Assembly: GCA_021298815.1 (NCBI GenBank)
Contig: JAJTHE010000019.1
Span: 1-33,108 of the forward strand
Origin: Betaproteobacteria bacterium
GTDB taxonomy: Bacteria > Pseudomonadota > Gammaproteobacteria > Burkholderiales > CAIKXV01
Direction: 5' to 3'
DNA length: 33,108 nt
The notes beneath the pieces were generated by a model that saw only the letters and a list, made by a program, of their open reading frames with translations, searched no databases and was not told the DNA's origin. The translations under genes were made by a program, and so were the position numbers. This document shows positions 23,118 to 32,184 of this stretch, piece after piece. Each line of letters starts with the position of its first letter. Positions within the stretch are counted from its first letter, which is position 1.

Positions 23118-24188
23118 ATGGCCGATTCGCAGCTTCAATCCGCGCTCGCGCACTGGGCGCCGCGCCTGATCGCCAATGGCATTCCGCTGACCGACTTCCA
23201 GGACGTCACCGGCAGCCTTGCGTCCTGGAACGACTGGTGCAAGGCCTGGGTGGCGCGCGGCGACGTGCATGACCAGCTCGGCGAGACGGACCTCGCTGCC
23301 GGTCACCGGCTTTCCGCCGGCGAGCATTTCTCGCGCGCCGCGGTCTGCCATCACTTCGCCAAGTTCGTGTTCGTCGAAGACCTCGATCAGATGAAGCGGG
23401 CGCACATGAAGGCGGTGGCTTCGCGGGCGAAGGCGCTGCCGCTGATCGATCCGCCGGGCGAGCGGGTCGAGATCCCGTTCATGGGCACCACGCTCAAGGG
23501 CGAGCTGCGCAAGCCGGCCGGCAGCGTGCGTCCGCCGGTGCTGGTGATGTGCATGGGCCTCGACTCCTGCAAGGAAGAGATGGACGCGTACGAGCGCAAC
23601 TTCCTCGAGCGCGGCATCGCGACGCTGGCCTTCGACGGCCCGGGGCAGGGCGAGGCGGAGTACGAGTTCGCGATCCGCGGCGACTACGAGGTCCCGGTGA
23701 AGGCGGTGTTCGACTGGATCGAGACGCGCAGCGACATCGACCATGGCCGTGCCGCCCTGTGGGGCGTGTCGCTCGGCGGCTACTACGCGCCGCGCGCGGC
23801 CGCGTTCGAGAAGCGTGCGAAGGCCTGCATCGCGCTCTCCGGTCCGTACAACATGGGCGCGAACTGGGACGGGCTGCCGGAACTCACCCGTCGTGCCTTC
23901 CAGGTGCGCGCCAAGTGCGCGACGCCGGAAGAGGGCCGCAAGGTCGCGCTCACGCTGTCGCTCGAGGGGCTGGCCTCGAAGATCACCTGTCCGCTGTTCC
24001 TGGTCGCCGGCAAGCAGGACCGCATCATCCCCTGGCAGGACGCCGAGCGCGTGGCGCGCGAAGCCGGCGGCCCGGTGGAACTGCTGATGGTCGAGGATGG
24101 CAACCACGTGGTGAACAACCGCGCCTACCGCTACCGCACGCAGACCGCAGACTGGATGGCCGCACGCCTGGGCCTTCCGAAACGCTAG
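23118..24188 (+). CDS. Alpha/beta hydrolase of the DHPON-hydrolase/DUF1100 type, copy 1
   Basis: This 356-residue protein has a helical N-terminal segment (residues 1-110, with WNDWCKAWVARGDVH and GEHFSRAAVCHHFAKFVF) and a hydrolase core. The core has CMGLDSCKEEMDAYE, FDGPGQGEAE, nucleophile Ser218 in WGVSLGGYY, Asp301 in AGKQDRIIP and His330 in DGNHVVNN. This layout matches 2,6-dihydroxypseudooxynicotine hydrolase of nicotine catabolism, which breaks a C-C bond of a 1,3-diketone, and related esterases. ATG 23118 has GAGGAGA upstream. It heads a ten-gene co-directional run and faces the GntR gene. A close paralogue lies at 31111. The substrate is unknown; ester or amide hydrolysis is the main alternative. 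Confidence 0.85.
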   Translation: MADSQLQSALAHWAPRLIANGIPLTDFQDVTGSLASWNDWCKAWVARGDVHDQLGETDLAAGHRLSAGEHFSRAAVCHHFAKFVFVEDLDQMKRAHMKAVASRAKALPLIDPPGERVEIPFMGTTLKGELRKPAGSVRPPVLVMCMGLDSCKEEMDAYERNFLERGIATLAFDGPGQGEAEYEFAIRGDYEVPVKAVFDWIETRSDIDHGRAALWGVSLGGYYAPRAAAFEKRAKACIALSGPYNMGANWDGLPELTRRAFQVRAKCATPEEGRKVALTLSLEGLASKITCPLFLVAGKQDRIIPWQDAERVAREAGGPVELLMVEDGNHVVNNRAYRYRTQTADWMAARLGLPKR

Positions 24189-24242
24189 GGCGGCGCGAGC
24201 CGTCCCTGCAGTGGTCGCGCGAGCGGCCTGCCGATACCGCGA

Positions 24243-24258
24243 GGCTGCTTGAGCAGCC
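24243..24258 (+). repeat. Short hairpin before Bug receptor gene
   Basis: GGCTGC and GCAGCC pair around a TTGA loop, with one further T-A pair possible if the loop is tightened. The hairpin ends 12 bases before the AAGGAG site of the next gene. There is no T run, so it is not a usual terminator; mRNA processing or stability is a possible role. Confidence 0.3.
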
Positions 24259-24282
24259 CGTCGAATCCCCAAGGAGATGTCC

Positions 24283-25254
24283 ATGACCCGTTTGATCGCA
24301 GGCGCCGCCGTCGCCGCCCTTGCCGTATCGATGAACCCGATCGACGCACAGGCCCAGGACTTCCCGAACCGACCGGTACGGATCGTCGTGCCGTTCTCCG
24401 CCGGCAGCGCGACCGACATCCTGGCGCGCACGGTGGCGGCGCGCCTGACCGAGATGTGGGGGCAGCAGGTGCTGTCGGACAACCGGCCCGGTGCGCTGGG
24501 CATCATCGGCACTGAACTGATGCTCAAGGCGAACCCCGATGGCCACACGCTGCTGATGGTGTCCTCGGGGCATGCGGCGAACGCGACGCTCGCGGCAAAC
24601 AAGCTGCCGTTCGACACCATCAAGGACTTCGCCGGCATCGCACCGGTGGCGATCGTGCCGAACGTGCTGGTGGTATCGCCTTCGTCCGGGATCAAGAGCG
24701 TGCGCGACCTGGTCGAACTGGCTAAGAAGCGCCCCAACGGCCTGCTCTATGCGTCTGCCGGCATCGGCAGCTCCACCCACCTGAACGGCGAGGTGGTGCG
24801 CACGGCGCTCGGCATCCAGGCGCAGCACGTGCCGTTCAAGGGCGTGCCCGAGGGCCTGACCGACGTGATCGGCGGCCGCGTCGACTTCTTCATGGTGCCG
24901 CTGGTGGCGTCGCTCAGCCAGCTGAAGGCGGGCAAGCTGCTCGGCCTCGCCGTCGGCACCAACAAGCGTTCCTCCGTGCTGCCCGACCTGCCGACGCTGG
25001 TCGAGACCTATCCGAACGCCGGCTTCGATGGCTGGTTCGGCCTGCTTGCATCGTCGAAGACGCCGCGGCCGCTGGTCAACCGCCTGAACCGCGACGTGAA
25101 CAAGGTGCTGTCGATGCCGGAAGTGCGCGACCTGTTCCTGACCCAGGGCGCCGAGACGATGTCGATGACGCCCGAGGCGTTCGACAAGTTCCTGGCCGGC
25201 GAAGTCTCGCGGCTGGGCAAGGTGGTGCGCGAGTCGGGCGCCAAGGCCGAGTAG
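24283..25254 (+). CDS. Bug/TctC-type periplasmic solute-binding receptor 1
   Basis: This 323-residue exported receptor has a signal peptide ending MNPIDAQAQ and the Bug-family landmarks FPNRPVRIVVPFSAGSATDILAR, DNRPGALGIIG, GHTLLMVSS, YASAGIGSSTHLNGE and HVPFKGVPEGLTDVIGGRVDF. Such proteins bind carboxylates or other small molecules in the periplasm for tripartite tricarboxylate transporters or signalling. No TctA/TctB membrane genes are in the window, so it is an orphan receptor. ATG 24283 is preferred to ATG 24277, because AAGGAG (24271-24276) is then correctly spaced. It follows the hydrolase gene by 94 bases. Confidence 0.9.
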   Translation: MTRLIAGAAVAALAVSMNPIDAQAQDFPNRPVRIVVPFSAGSATDILARTVAARLTEMWGQQVLSDNRPGALGIIGTELMLKANPDGHTLLMVSSGHAANATLAANKLPFDTIKDFAGIAPVAIVPNVLVVSPSSGIKSVRDLVELAKKRPNGLLYASAGIGSSTHLNGEVVRTALGIQAQHVPFKGVPEGLTDVIGGRVDFFMVPLVASLSQLKAGKLLGLAVGTNKRSSVLPDLPTLVETYPNAGFDGWFGLLASSKTPRPLVNRLNRDVNKVLSMPEVRDLFLTQGAETMSMTPEAFDKFLAGEVSRLGKVVRESGAKAE

Positions 25255-25305
25255 CCGCGCATCGCCACGTCCCCGTATCCCTCGACGACAACCAAGGAAG
25301 CTGCC

Positions 25306-25701
25306 ATGAAGAAGGAACACCTGCCGACCGGCGAGGCCCAGAAAGGCCGCGCCTATTCGCCCGCGGTGATCACCGAGGGCGGACGCATCGTCTGGCTCGC
25401 CGGCCAGACCGCGCTCACCGATGCCGATGGCAAGGACCTCTCGGGCAACTTCGAGGCGCAGGCCGAGCGCATCTTCGACCTGCTGAACGCGACCATCGGC
25501 CGCGCCGGGGGCACGCTCGCCGACATGGTCACGATGACGGTGTTCATCAACGATCCGCGCAACGGCGACAGGTTCGTCGCGCTGCGCGGCAAGCGCTTTC
25601 CCGATGGCAAGTACCCGGCCAGCGCGCTGATCACCGTGTCGCATTTCGCGCGGCCCGGGTTGCTGATCGAGATCCAGGGCGTCGCGGTGGTGTCGGAATG
25701 A
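25306..25701 (+). CDS. RidA family (YjgF/YER057c/UK114) protein
   Basis: This 131-residue protein shows the RidA fold signatures: YSPAVITEGGRIVWLAGQTALTDADG, FEAQAERIFDLLNATIGRAGGTLADMVTMTVFI, and the closing YPASALITVSHFARPGLLIEIQGVAVV. Standard RidA has an Arg in the xRxxxxV/L part near the C-terminus that binds the carboxylate of enamine or imine substrates; here the corresponding stretch reads ASALITV, so substrate binding may differ from housekeeping RidA. In catabolic operons such proteins deaminate enamine/imine intermediates. It has AAGGAAG upstream. Its stop overlaps the next ATG (ATGA, 25698-25701), coupling it to a Bug receptor. Its presence hints that the pathway handles an N-containing compound. 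Confidence 0.88.
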   Translation: MKKEHLPTGEAQKGRAYSPAVITEGGRIVWLAGQTALTDADGKDLSGNFEAQAERIFDLLNATIGRAGGTLADMVTMTVFINDPRNGDRFVALRGKRFPDGKYPASALITVSHFARPGLLIEIQGVAVVSE

Positions 25702-26690
25702 AGCGTGGCCTGCGGCTTTCCTCGACGTCGGCAGTCGTTGCCGCAGCCACGACCCTTCTGGCGGCCGGCGCTGCCCTTGCGCAGGCGCCGAAGTACCCGA
25801 CCAAGCCGATCCGCATCCTGGTCACGCTCGGGCCGGGTTCGGCCGGCGACAACCTGTCGCGCGTGATGGCAGACGGACTGTCGCGGCAGCTCGGGCAGCA
25901 GGTGGTGGTCGACAACCGGCCGGGCGCCGGCGGCAACGTCGCGGCGGAACTGGCCGCGCGCGCGGCCCCCGACGGCTACACGCTGTTCATCACCACCATC
26001 AGCACCCATGGCATCAACCCGTCGCTGTACGGGAAGCTCAACTTCGATCCGATCAAGGACTTCGCGCCGATCATCCTCGCGGCGTCGAGCCCGAACATGC
26101 TGGTCGTGCATCCGTCGCTGCCGGTGAAGACGGTGAAGGACTTCATCGCGCTGGCGCGGCAGAAGCCGGGCGAACTGACGTACTCGTCGGGTGGCACCGG
26201 CACCTCGCAGCACATGGCCGGCGAACTGTTCGGCATGCTCACCGGCACGAAGCTCACCCACATCGCCTACAAGAGCACGCCGCTGTCGGTCAACGCAGTG
26301 CTCTCCGGCGAGACCATCGCCTCGTTCGCCAGCGTGTCGGTGGTGTCGGGCATCGTGCAGTCGGGCAAGCTGCGCACGCTGGGCGTGACCAACGCGAAAC
26401 GCATCCCGTCGCTGCCCGACCTCCCGACGATCGCCGAGAGCGGCGTGCCCGGCTTCGCGATCGCCGCCTGGTTCGGCTTCTCCGCCACCGGCGGCACGCC
26501 CGAGCCGATCGTGAACCTGCTCAACGGCGAGATGCGCAAGGTGCTGCAGGATCCGCCGACCCGGCAGAAGCTGGCGGCGCAGGGCATGGACGTGCTCGAC
26601 AGCACGCCGGCCGAATTCGCCGCCTACATCCGCTCCGAGATCGAGCTGTGGGGCAAGGTGGTCAAGGCGTCGGGGGCGAAGGCGCAGTAG
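25698..26690 (+). CDS. Bug/TctC-type periplasmic solute-binding receptor 2
   Basis: This 330-residue receptor has a signal peptide (SSTSAVVAAATTLLAAGAALAQA, cleavage near residue 29) and the Bug landmarks YPTKPIRILVTLGPGSAGDNLSR, DNRPGAGGNVAAE, LTYSSGGTGTSQHMAGELF, HIAYKSTPLSVNAVLSGE and RIPSLPDLPTIAESGVPGF. It is a complete family member. It is translationally coupled to the RidA gene through an ATGA overlap, an unusually tight link for a receptor and a cytoplasmic enzyme, which supports a shared pathway. The ligand is not readable; it differs clearly in sequence from the other three Bug copies, so different ligands or affinities are likely. Confidence 0.9.
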   Translation: MKRGLRLSSTSAVVAAATTLLAAGAALAQAPKYPTKPIRILVTLGPGSAGDNLSRVMADGLSRQLGQQVVVDNRPGAGGNVAAELAARAAPDGYTLFITTISTHGINPSLYGKLNFDPIKDFAPIILAASSPNMLVVHPSLPVKTVKDFIALARQKPGELTYSSGGTGTSQHMAGELFGMLTGTKLTHIAYKSTPLSVNAVLSGETIASFASVSVVSGIVQSGKLRTLGVTNAKRIPSLPDLPTIAESGVPGFAIAAWFGFSATGGTPEPIVNLLNGEMRKVLQDPPTRQKLAAQGMDVLDSTPAEFAAYIRSEIELWGKVVKASGAKAQ

Positions 26691-26769
26691 GCGCAGGTCG
26701 GAATCAATGCAAGCAAAGGCCGGCGGCGTCCCGCACCGACCGGCCAGGATCGAAACCGGAGGAGCATCG

Positions 26770-27786
26770 ATGGAACACATGTGCACGCGTTCGAAGCAAG
26801 TTGTCCCCTGCCTGCAGGCCGCCGCCGGCGCGATCGCGCTGGTAGTCGCCGGCGGTGCATTCGCGCAGGCGGACGCGGCGAAGGACTTCCCCAACCGGCC
26901 GCTGCGCATCATGGGGCAGGGCGTCGGCAGCACCGCGGATTACCTGTCGCGGGTAATCGGCCAGAAGCTGACCGAACGCTGGGGCCAGCCGGTCGTGGTG
27001 GACAACCGCGCGGGCGCGGGCGGCACCATCCCGACCGAGGTTGCGGTGCGCGCGACGCCGGACGGCCATACACTGGTGATGGGCCATGCCGGGCCGATGG
27101 TGAGCGCGGTCACGCTGTACCCGAAGCTCTCCTACGACCCGGTGCGCGACCTGCAGCCGCTGTCGATGGTCGCGCAGGGCGTCACGGCGCTGGTGGTGAA
27201 CAGCGCCCTGCCGGTGACCAGCGTGAAGGACCTGATCGCCTACGCGAAGCAGAAGGGGCGGCTGACCTATGGTTCCGCGGGCAACGGCACGATCAGCCAC
27301 CTGTCGGGGGAACTGTTCAAGAAGGTCGCCGGCATCGACATGGAGCACGTGCCGTACAAGAGCGCCGGGTTCGCCCTGACCGGGCTCCTGTCCGGCGACG
27401 TGCAGGTGTCGTTCCTGTCCCCGGTCACCGTGGCCGGGCAGTTGAAGGCCGGCGGCGCGGCGAAGATGCGGCCGCTCGCCGTGTCGAGCCCGAAGCGGTT
27501 CATCGGTGCGCCGGATATCCCGGGCTCTGCCGAGGTCGGCCTGCCGCAGTTCGAGGCGCGCCTGTGGTTCGGCCTGTTCACGACGCAGAAGACGCCGAAG
27601 CCGGTGGTGGACAAGTTGCACCAGGCGATCGTCGAGATCCTGGCGATGCCGGACGTGCGGGAAACCATCCTGAAGCAGGGCATCGAAGTCGTATCGTCTT
27701 CGCCGGCGGAACTCGGTCGGTTCGTGACGGAAGAGATCAACCGCTGGACGCCGATCATCAAGGCAGCCGGCATCACTGCCGACTGA
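26770..27786 (+). CDS. Bug/TctC-type periplasmic solute-binding receptor 3
   Basis: This 338-residue receptor has a signal peptide ([18 protein letters not shown]) and the Bug landmarks [64 protein letters not shown] and [20 protein letters not shown]. The strand usually reading VVPFPPGG is changed to MGQGVGS, which would alter the ligand pocket. ATG 26770 is chosen because GGAGGAG precedes it; an in-frame ATG at 26707 would add 21 residues without signal-peptide character. It lies 79 bases after receptor 2 and 19 bases before the aldo/keto reductase gene, in one likely transcript. Confidence 0.9.
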   Translation: MEHMCTRSKQVVPCLQAAAGAIALVVAGGAFAQADAAKDFPNRPLRIMGQGVGSTADYLSRVIGQKLTERWGQPVVVDNRAGAGGTIPTEVAVRATPDGHTLVMGHAGPMVSAVTLYPKLSYDPVRDLQPLSMVAQGVTALVVNSALPVTSVKDLIAYAKQKGRLTYGSAGNGTISHLSGELFKKVAGIDMEHVPYKSAGFALTGLLSGDVQVSFLSPVTVAGQLKAGGAAKMRPLAVSSPKRFIGAPDIPGSAEVGLPQFEARLWFGLFTTQKTPKPVVDKLHQAIVEILAMPDVRETILKQGIEVVSSSPAELGRFVTEEINRWTPIIKAAGITAD

Positions 27787-27805
27787 CCCGGCGCGGTACG
27801 CCTGC

Positions 27806-28789
27806 ATGAAGATCCGCACGCTCGGCCGCCACGGCCTGGAGGTCTCCGCCATCGGCCTGGGCATGGGCAGCACGACCACGAACTTCGGCGAGGCCGACGG
27901 CCAGGTGCAGGTGGCGACGATGCGCCGGGCACTCGACCTGGACGTGAACTTCCTGGATTCGTCGGATGCCTACCAGAAGGGCCGCCACGAGCAGCTGGTG
28001 GCCGAGGCGATCCGTGGCCGGCGCGATGAAGTGGTGGTGGTGTCGAAGTTCGGCAACTTCGACCTGCCCGGCGGGAGGAAGGGCTACAACGGCCGGCCCG
28101 ACTACGTGCCGCAGGCCTGCGAAAAGAGCCTGAAGCAGCTCGGCGTCGACACCATCGACCTGTACTACCTGCACCGCATCGATCCCGATGTCCCGGTCGA
28201 GGACACCTGGGGCGCGATGGCGCGGCTGGTCGAGCAGGGGAAGGTGCGCTGGCTCGGCATCTGCGAGGCGGGTGCCGACACGCTGCGGCGCGCCGACGCG
28301 GTGCATCCGGTCACCGCGCTGCAGACCGAGTACTCCCTGTGGGAGCGCCATGTCGAACGCGAGATCCTGCCCGCCTGCCGCGAACTGGGCATCGGCTTCG
28401 TGCCGTACTCGCCGCTGGGCCGCGGCCTGCTGACCGGGCGCGTGCGCTCGCTCGACGACATCGCGCCGAACGACCGACGGCGCATCCATCCGCGCTTCCA
28501 TGCCGGCAACATCGAGAAGAACCTGGAGCTGCTCGCGCCGCTGGAACGCATCGCCGCCCGGCGGCAGGCGAGCACCGCGCAGGTGGCACTCGCCTGGCTG
28601 CTGGCGCAGGGCGAGGACATCGTGCCGATCCCGGGCACCAAGCAGCAGAAGTACCTCGAACAGAACGTGGCCGCGGTCGACCTCGCGCTGGCGCCGGCAG
28701 ACATCGCCGAACTGTCCGAGGCGTTCCGCCCGGGGATGGCCGCCGGCGAGCGCTATCCCGCCGGCTACTTCAGGACGCTCGGAGGCTGA
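27806..28789 (+). CDS. Aldo/keto reductase
   Basis: This 327-residue NADPH-dependent reductase has the AKR barrel with its catalytic tetrad visible: Asp and Tyr in [10 protein letters not shown], Lys in VVSKFG and His in YYLHRIDP. Cofactor-binding parts are [25 protein letters not shown] and [13 protein letters not shown]. The layout is that of the YajO/IolS/AKR11-13 group. It would reduce an aldehyde or ketone intermediate, or run as an alcohol dehydrogenase. It starts at ATG 27806, 19 bases after the receptor 3 stop, and its stop is 2 bases before the M24 gene, so it belongs to the same operon. Confidence 0.9.
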   Translation: MKIRTLGRHGLEVSAIGLGMGSTTTNFGEADGQVQVATMRRALDLDVNFLDSSDAYQKGRHEQLVAEAIRGRRDEVVVVSKFGNFDLPGGRKGYNGRPDYVPQACEKSLKQLGVDTIDLYYLHRIDPDVPVEDTWGAMARLVEQGKVRWLGICEAGADTLRRADAVHPVTALQTEYSLWERHVEREILPACRELGIGFVPYSPLGRGLLTGRVRSLDDIAPNDRRRIHPRFHAGNIEKNLELLAPLERIAARRQASTAQVALAWLLAQGEDIVPIPGTKQQKYLEQNVAAVDLALAPADIAELSEAFRPGMAAGERYPAGYFRTLGG

Positions 28790-28791
28790 CC

Positions 28792-29979
28792 ATGGCCGGA
28801 TCCCCGCACGCCCCGCTCTATCCCCGGTTCTCCGATGCCGAGTTCGCCCGGCGGCATGCACGTGCGCGCCAACTGATGGCGGACGAGGGGCTCGCGGCGC
28901 TGGTCGTTTACGGCCACTCGGGCATGTCGCGCCACATGCAGGCCGACGTGCTCTGGCTGTCGGGCTTCTTCGGCAACCGCAACAACTACGTGGCGATGGT
29001 CGATGGCGGCGCGCCGGTGCTGTTCGCGCAGTCGCACAACCACGTGCCCAACGCGCGCGAGATGGCGTCGATCGAGACGCGCTGGGGCGGCGCCGATTCG
29101 GCGGCGACGATCGCGCGCTTCCTGCTCGATTCCGGCGTCGCCGGCAGCGCGGGCGGCGTGGTCGGCTGGGTCGGCGACGTGCCGGCCGCCGACTGGCTCA
29201 CCTGGCAGAAGCTGCTGCCCGGCTGGACCTTGCGCGAGGTGACGCCGAGGTTCCGCAACCTGCGCCAGGTCAAGGGCGACGAGGAGATCGAATGGCTGCG
29301 CCGCGGCGCGCAGCTCACCGATCGCGCGCTGGAGGCGCTGATCGCCGGCGCGCGCGCAGGGCTGCGCGAGGCCGAGCTGGGCGCGATCGTCGAGTCGGCC
29401 GGGTTCGCAGCCGGCGGACTGCCGCACCTTTGCTACCTGTCCACCGGTGGCCAGGATGAAGCCTCCGCCTGCGTGCCGCGGCAGAACCTCACCCAGCGCG
29501 TGCTGCGCAGGGGCGACGTGGTCAACAACGAGATCAGCATCAGCCACTGGGGCTACTCCGGCCAGATCCAGCGGCCGATCTTCATCGGCGAGGCGCCCGG
29601 GCCGCGCTATGCGTCGCTGTGCGAGGTCGCGCTCGAGTCCTACCGGCGCGGGCTCGAGGTGCTGCGTGCCGGTGCCACCAGCGACGACGTGCTCGACGCC
29701 GCCGAGGTGATCCACGCGCGCGGCTACACCGTCAACGATTCCTTCCTGCACGGCTTCGGCGTCGGCCTGCTGCCGCCCAACCTCGCCACGAGGCGCACCG
29801 CGAAGGGCCGGTCGATCGCGCCGTTCGTGTTCGAGAAGAACATGTGCATGGTGCTGCAGCCGAACATCGTCACCGAGGACGAGCGCGCCGGCGTGCAGCT
29901 CGGCAACCTCGTGCGCATCACGGACACCGGCGCAGAGAACCTGCATTCGGTGCCGCTGCAGTTTTTCGTCACCGGCTGA
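28792..29979 (+). CDS. M24 pita-bread-fold protein lacking metal ligands (creatinase-like)
   Basis: This 395-residue protein has the two-domain M24 (Xaa-Pro peptidase/creatinase) layout: an N-terminal creatinase-like domain (MADEGLAALVVYGHSGMSRH, YVAMVDGGAPVLF) and a C-terminal pita-bread domain. The five metal positions of the family (D, D, H, E, E) read Glu247 (NNEIS), Gln258 (GYSGQIQR), His320 (LHGFG), Gln356 (LQPN) and Gly371 (GVQLGN). Only the histidine is kept. It should not be a dinuclear metallopeptidase. Creatinase is a known metal-free member that hydrolyses a C-N bond using the conserved histidine, so a small-molecule hydrolase is the best guess. It begins 2 bases after the reductase stop (GGAGG inside that gene). 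Confidence 0.85.
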   Translation: MAGSPHAPLYPRFSDAEFARRHARARQLMADEGLAALVVYGHSGMSRHMQADVLWLSGFFGNRNNYVAMVDGGAPVLFAQSHNHVPNAREMASIETRWGGADSAATIARFLLDSGVAGSAGGVVGWVGDVPAADWLTWQKLLPGWTLREVTPRFRNLRQVKGDEEIEWLRRGAQLTDRALEALIAGARAGLREAELGAIVESAGFAAGGLPHLCYLSTGGQDEASACVPRQNLTQRVLRRGDVVNNEISISHWGYSGQIQRPIFIGEAPGPRYASLCEVALESYRRGLEVLRAGATSDDVLDAAEVIHARGYTVNDSFLHGFGVGLLPPNLATRRTAKGRSIAPFVFEKNMCMVLQPNIVTEDERAGVQLGNLVRITDTGAENLHSVPLQFFVTG

Positions 29980-30047
29980 TGGAGGACGCCATGCACAGAA
30001 AGGCGACCCCTGCAGCCTGTTCCGTCGTCCCTGGAGGAGGAAGAGCG

Positions 30048-31097
30048 ATGCACGTATCCGGATGGCTTTCGGGCAGCAGGCAGGGCACCGGCCGACGCCG
30101 GTCTATGTTCGCCGGCACGCTGGCGACCGTCATGTTTGCGCTGGCTGCGACCGTGGCGACTACCGCGGCCGCGCCGGGCGCAGCGCTCGCGGCCGACGTC
30201 AGGTATCCGGTGCGTCCGGTGCGGCTGGTGGTGCCGTTCCCGCCGGGTGCTGCGAGCGACTTCCTCGGCCGCACGCTGGGTGCGCGCCTGGCCGATACCT
30301 GGGGCCAGCAGGTGGTGGTCGACAACCGGCCGGGCGGCGGCGGCATCCTCGGCGGCCAGCTGGTGGCCAGCGCCGCGCCGGACGGCTACACGATGGCGCT
30401 GATCGGTACGCCACACCTGGCGGCACCGCTGCTTCAGCGCGAGCTGCCGTTCCGGCCCATCGAAGACTTCACCATGGTGATGCAGGTCGCCTCGCTCGCC
30501 AACATCCTGGTCGTCGCGCAGCAGCTGCCGGCGAAGACGCTGCCGGAATTCCTCGCCCATGCGAAGTCGCGTCCCGGCCAGCTGAACATGGGCTCGGCCG
30601 GCATCGGCAGCGGCTCGCACATGGCCGGCGAATTCTTCCGCCAGGCGGCCGGCATCGACACCGTGCACGTGCCGTTCAAACTGCTTTCGGATGCGTTGTC
30701 CGAGATGTTTGCCGGCCGCGTCCACTACTACGTGTTCCCGGTGGCCGCGATCGCGCCGGTGCTGCGCGAAGGACGGCTGCGCCCGATCGCCGTCACCTCC
30801 GGCAAGCGCGCGAGCGGCTTCCCCGATGTGCCGACGATGGCCGAGTCCGGCATGCCCGGTTTCGTGTACGACACCTGGTTCGGCATCATCGGCCCGGCGA
30901 AGCTGCCGGTGGCGATCGTCGACCGCTGGGTGGCCGACCTCGGGAAGATCCTGCGCGAGCCGGACACCATCGAACGCATGCTGAAGAGCGGCAGCGACCC
31001 GGCGCCCAGCAACGCGGCCGAGTTCCTCGCGCTGATGAAGGCCGAGTATCCGCGCTACGCGAAGCTCATCAAGCAGGCCAACCTGCGCAACGACTAG
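30048..31097 (+). CDS. Bug/TctC-type periplasmic solute-binding receptor 4
   Basis: This 349-residue receptor has a long N-terminus with a basic patch (GTGRRRSMFAG) before the hydrophobic core and cleavage near ALAAD, about residue 55. The Bug landmarks are YPVRPVRLVVPFPPGAASDFLGR, DNRPGGGGILGG, GYTMALIGTP, LNMGSAGIGSGSHMAGEFF and HVPFKLLSDALSEMFAGRVHY. Two in-frame ATGs compete: 29991 (with GGAGG) and 30048 (with a longer GGAGGAGGAAGAG). I choose 30048, since the 19 extra residues are unconserved. It is 13 bases before hydrolase copy 2, so each DHPON-type hydrolase in the cluster neighbours a Bug gene. Confidence 0.88.
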   Translation: MHVSGWLSGSRQGTGRRRSMFAGTLATVMFALAATVATTAAAPGAALAADVRYPVRPVRLVVPFPPGAASDFLGRTLGARLADTWGQQVVVDNRPGGGGILGGQLVASAAPDGYTMALIGTPHLAAPLLQRELPFRPIEDFTMVMQVASLANILVVAQQLPAKTLPEFLAHAKSRPGQLNMGSAGIGSGSHMAGEFFRQAAGIDTVHVPFKLLSDALSEMFAGRVHYYVFPVAAIAPVLREGRLRPIAVTSGKRASGFPDVPTMAESGMPGFVYDTWFGIIGPAKLPVAIVDRWVADLGKILREPDTIERMLKSGSDPAPSNAAEFLALMKAEYPRYAKLIKQANLRND

Positions 31098-31110
31098 GAA
31101 GACGACGGCA

Positions 31111-32184
31111 ATGGCAAGAGACCCCCGCGTGCAGTCCGCGATCGACCACTGGTCGCCGCGCTTCATCATCAACGGCGTGCCGTCGGCGGACTTCGCGGAA
31201 GTCACGGCCGCCTGCGAGACCTGGGACGACTGGTGCGCGGCGTGGGGCGAACGGGCGAAGGTGCACGAGGCGCTGGGCGAGCAGGCGCTGGCCGACGGCT
31301 ACCGGCTGTCGGCGGGCGCGCACTTCACGCGCGCGGCCGTCTGCCACCACTTCGGCAAGTTCCTGTTCGTCAACGACCTCGTGCAGCAGAAGGCCGCCAA
31401 CATGCGGGCGGTCGAGTGCCGCAACAAGGCGCTGCCGCTGATCGATCCGCCGGGCGAACGCGTCGCGATCCCGTACGAAGGCAAGGTCCTCTACGGAAAC
31501 CTGCGCAAGCCGAAGGGCGTCGAGCGGCCGCCGGTGGTGGTGATGTGCATGGGCCTGGACTCCACGAAGGAGGAGATGGACGACTACGAGAACCGCTTCC
31601 TCGCGCGCGGCGTGGCGACGCTGCCGTTCGACGGGCCGGGGCAGGGCGAGGCCGAGTACGACTTCCCGATCTGCCCGGAGTTCGAGAAGCCGGTGAAGGC
31701 GGTGGTCGACTGGATCGAGACGCGCGCCGACCTCGATGCAAGCCGCATCGGCATCTGGGGCGTGTCCTTCGGCGGCTACTATGCGCCGCGCGCGGCCGCC
31801 TTCGAGAAGCGGATCAAGGCCTGCGTGTCGCTGTCCGGCGCCTTCCAGCGCAAGACCACCTTCGAGGGGCGGCCGGTGATCAACGTCGAGGCGTTCCGTG
31901 TACGCTCGGGGAGCAAGGACCTCGAGGAGGCAGGGCGGGTCGCGGCGCGGGTGAGCCTCGCCGACTGCGCGAAGGACATCACCTGCCCGATCTACATCCT
32001 GGCCGGCACGAAGGACAGGTTGACCGGCGTCGACCAGGCACGGAAGCTCGCCGAGGCGGTGTCCGGGCCGGTGACGCTGTCCATCGTCGAGGGGGGCAAC
32101 CACGTGGTCAACAACTACTGGTACACCTACCGCGACCAGACGGCCGACTGGATGGCCACGCAGCTCGGGGTCGCGAAGCGCTGA
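31111..32184 (+). CDS. Alpha/beta hydrolase of the DHPON-hydrolase/DUF1100 type, copy 2
   Basis: This 357-residue protein is a clear paralogue of the enzyme at 23118, collinear throughout with one residue offset. The N-terminal helical part has WDDWCAAWGERAKVHEALGEQ and HFTRAAVCHHFGKFLF. The core has CMGLDSTKEEMDDYE, FDGPGQGEAEYDF, nucleophile Ser219 in WGVSFGGYY, Asp302 in AGTKDRLTG and His331 in GGNHVVNN. The two copies differ most around residues 243-275 (GAFQRKTTFEGRPVIN here, GPYNMGANWDGLPEL in copy 1), a stretch near the active site, and around the FPICPE/FAIRGD loop. This suggests different substrates rather than redundancy. It is followed 96 bases later by the second M24 gene. Confidence 0.85.
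   Translation: MARDPRVQSAIDHWSPRFIINGVPSADFAEVTAACETWDDWCAAWGERAKVHEALGEQALADGYRLSAGAHFTRAAVCHHFGKFLFVNDLVQQKAANMRAVECRNKALPLIDPPGERVAIPYEGKVLYGNLRKPKGVERPPVVVMCMGLDSTKEEMDDYENRFLARGVATLPFDGPGQGEAEYDFPICPEFEKPVKAVVDWIETRADLDASRIGIWGVSFGGYYAPRAAAFEKRIKACVSLSGAFQRKTTFEGRPVINVEAFRVRSGSKDLEEAGRVAARVSLADCAKDITCPIYILAGTKDRLTGVDQARKLAEAVSGPVTLSIVEGGNHVVNNYWYTYRDQTADWMATQLGVAKR

Noticed and set aside
23118..32184. Cluster as a complete tripartite tricarboxylate transporter
   Set aside because: Only receptor proteins are present; no TctA or TctB membrane subunit was found in the window.
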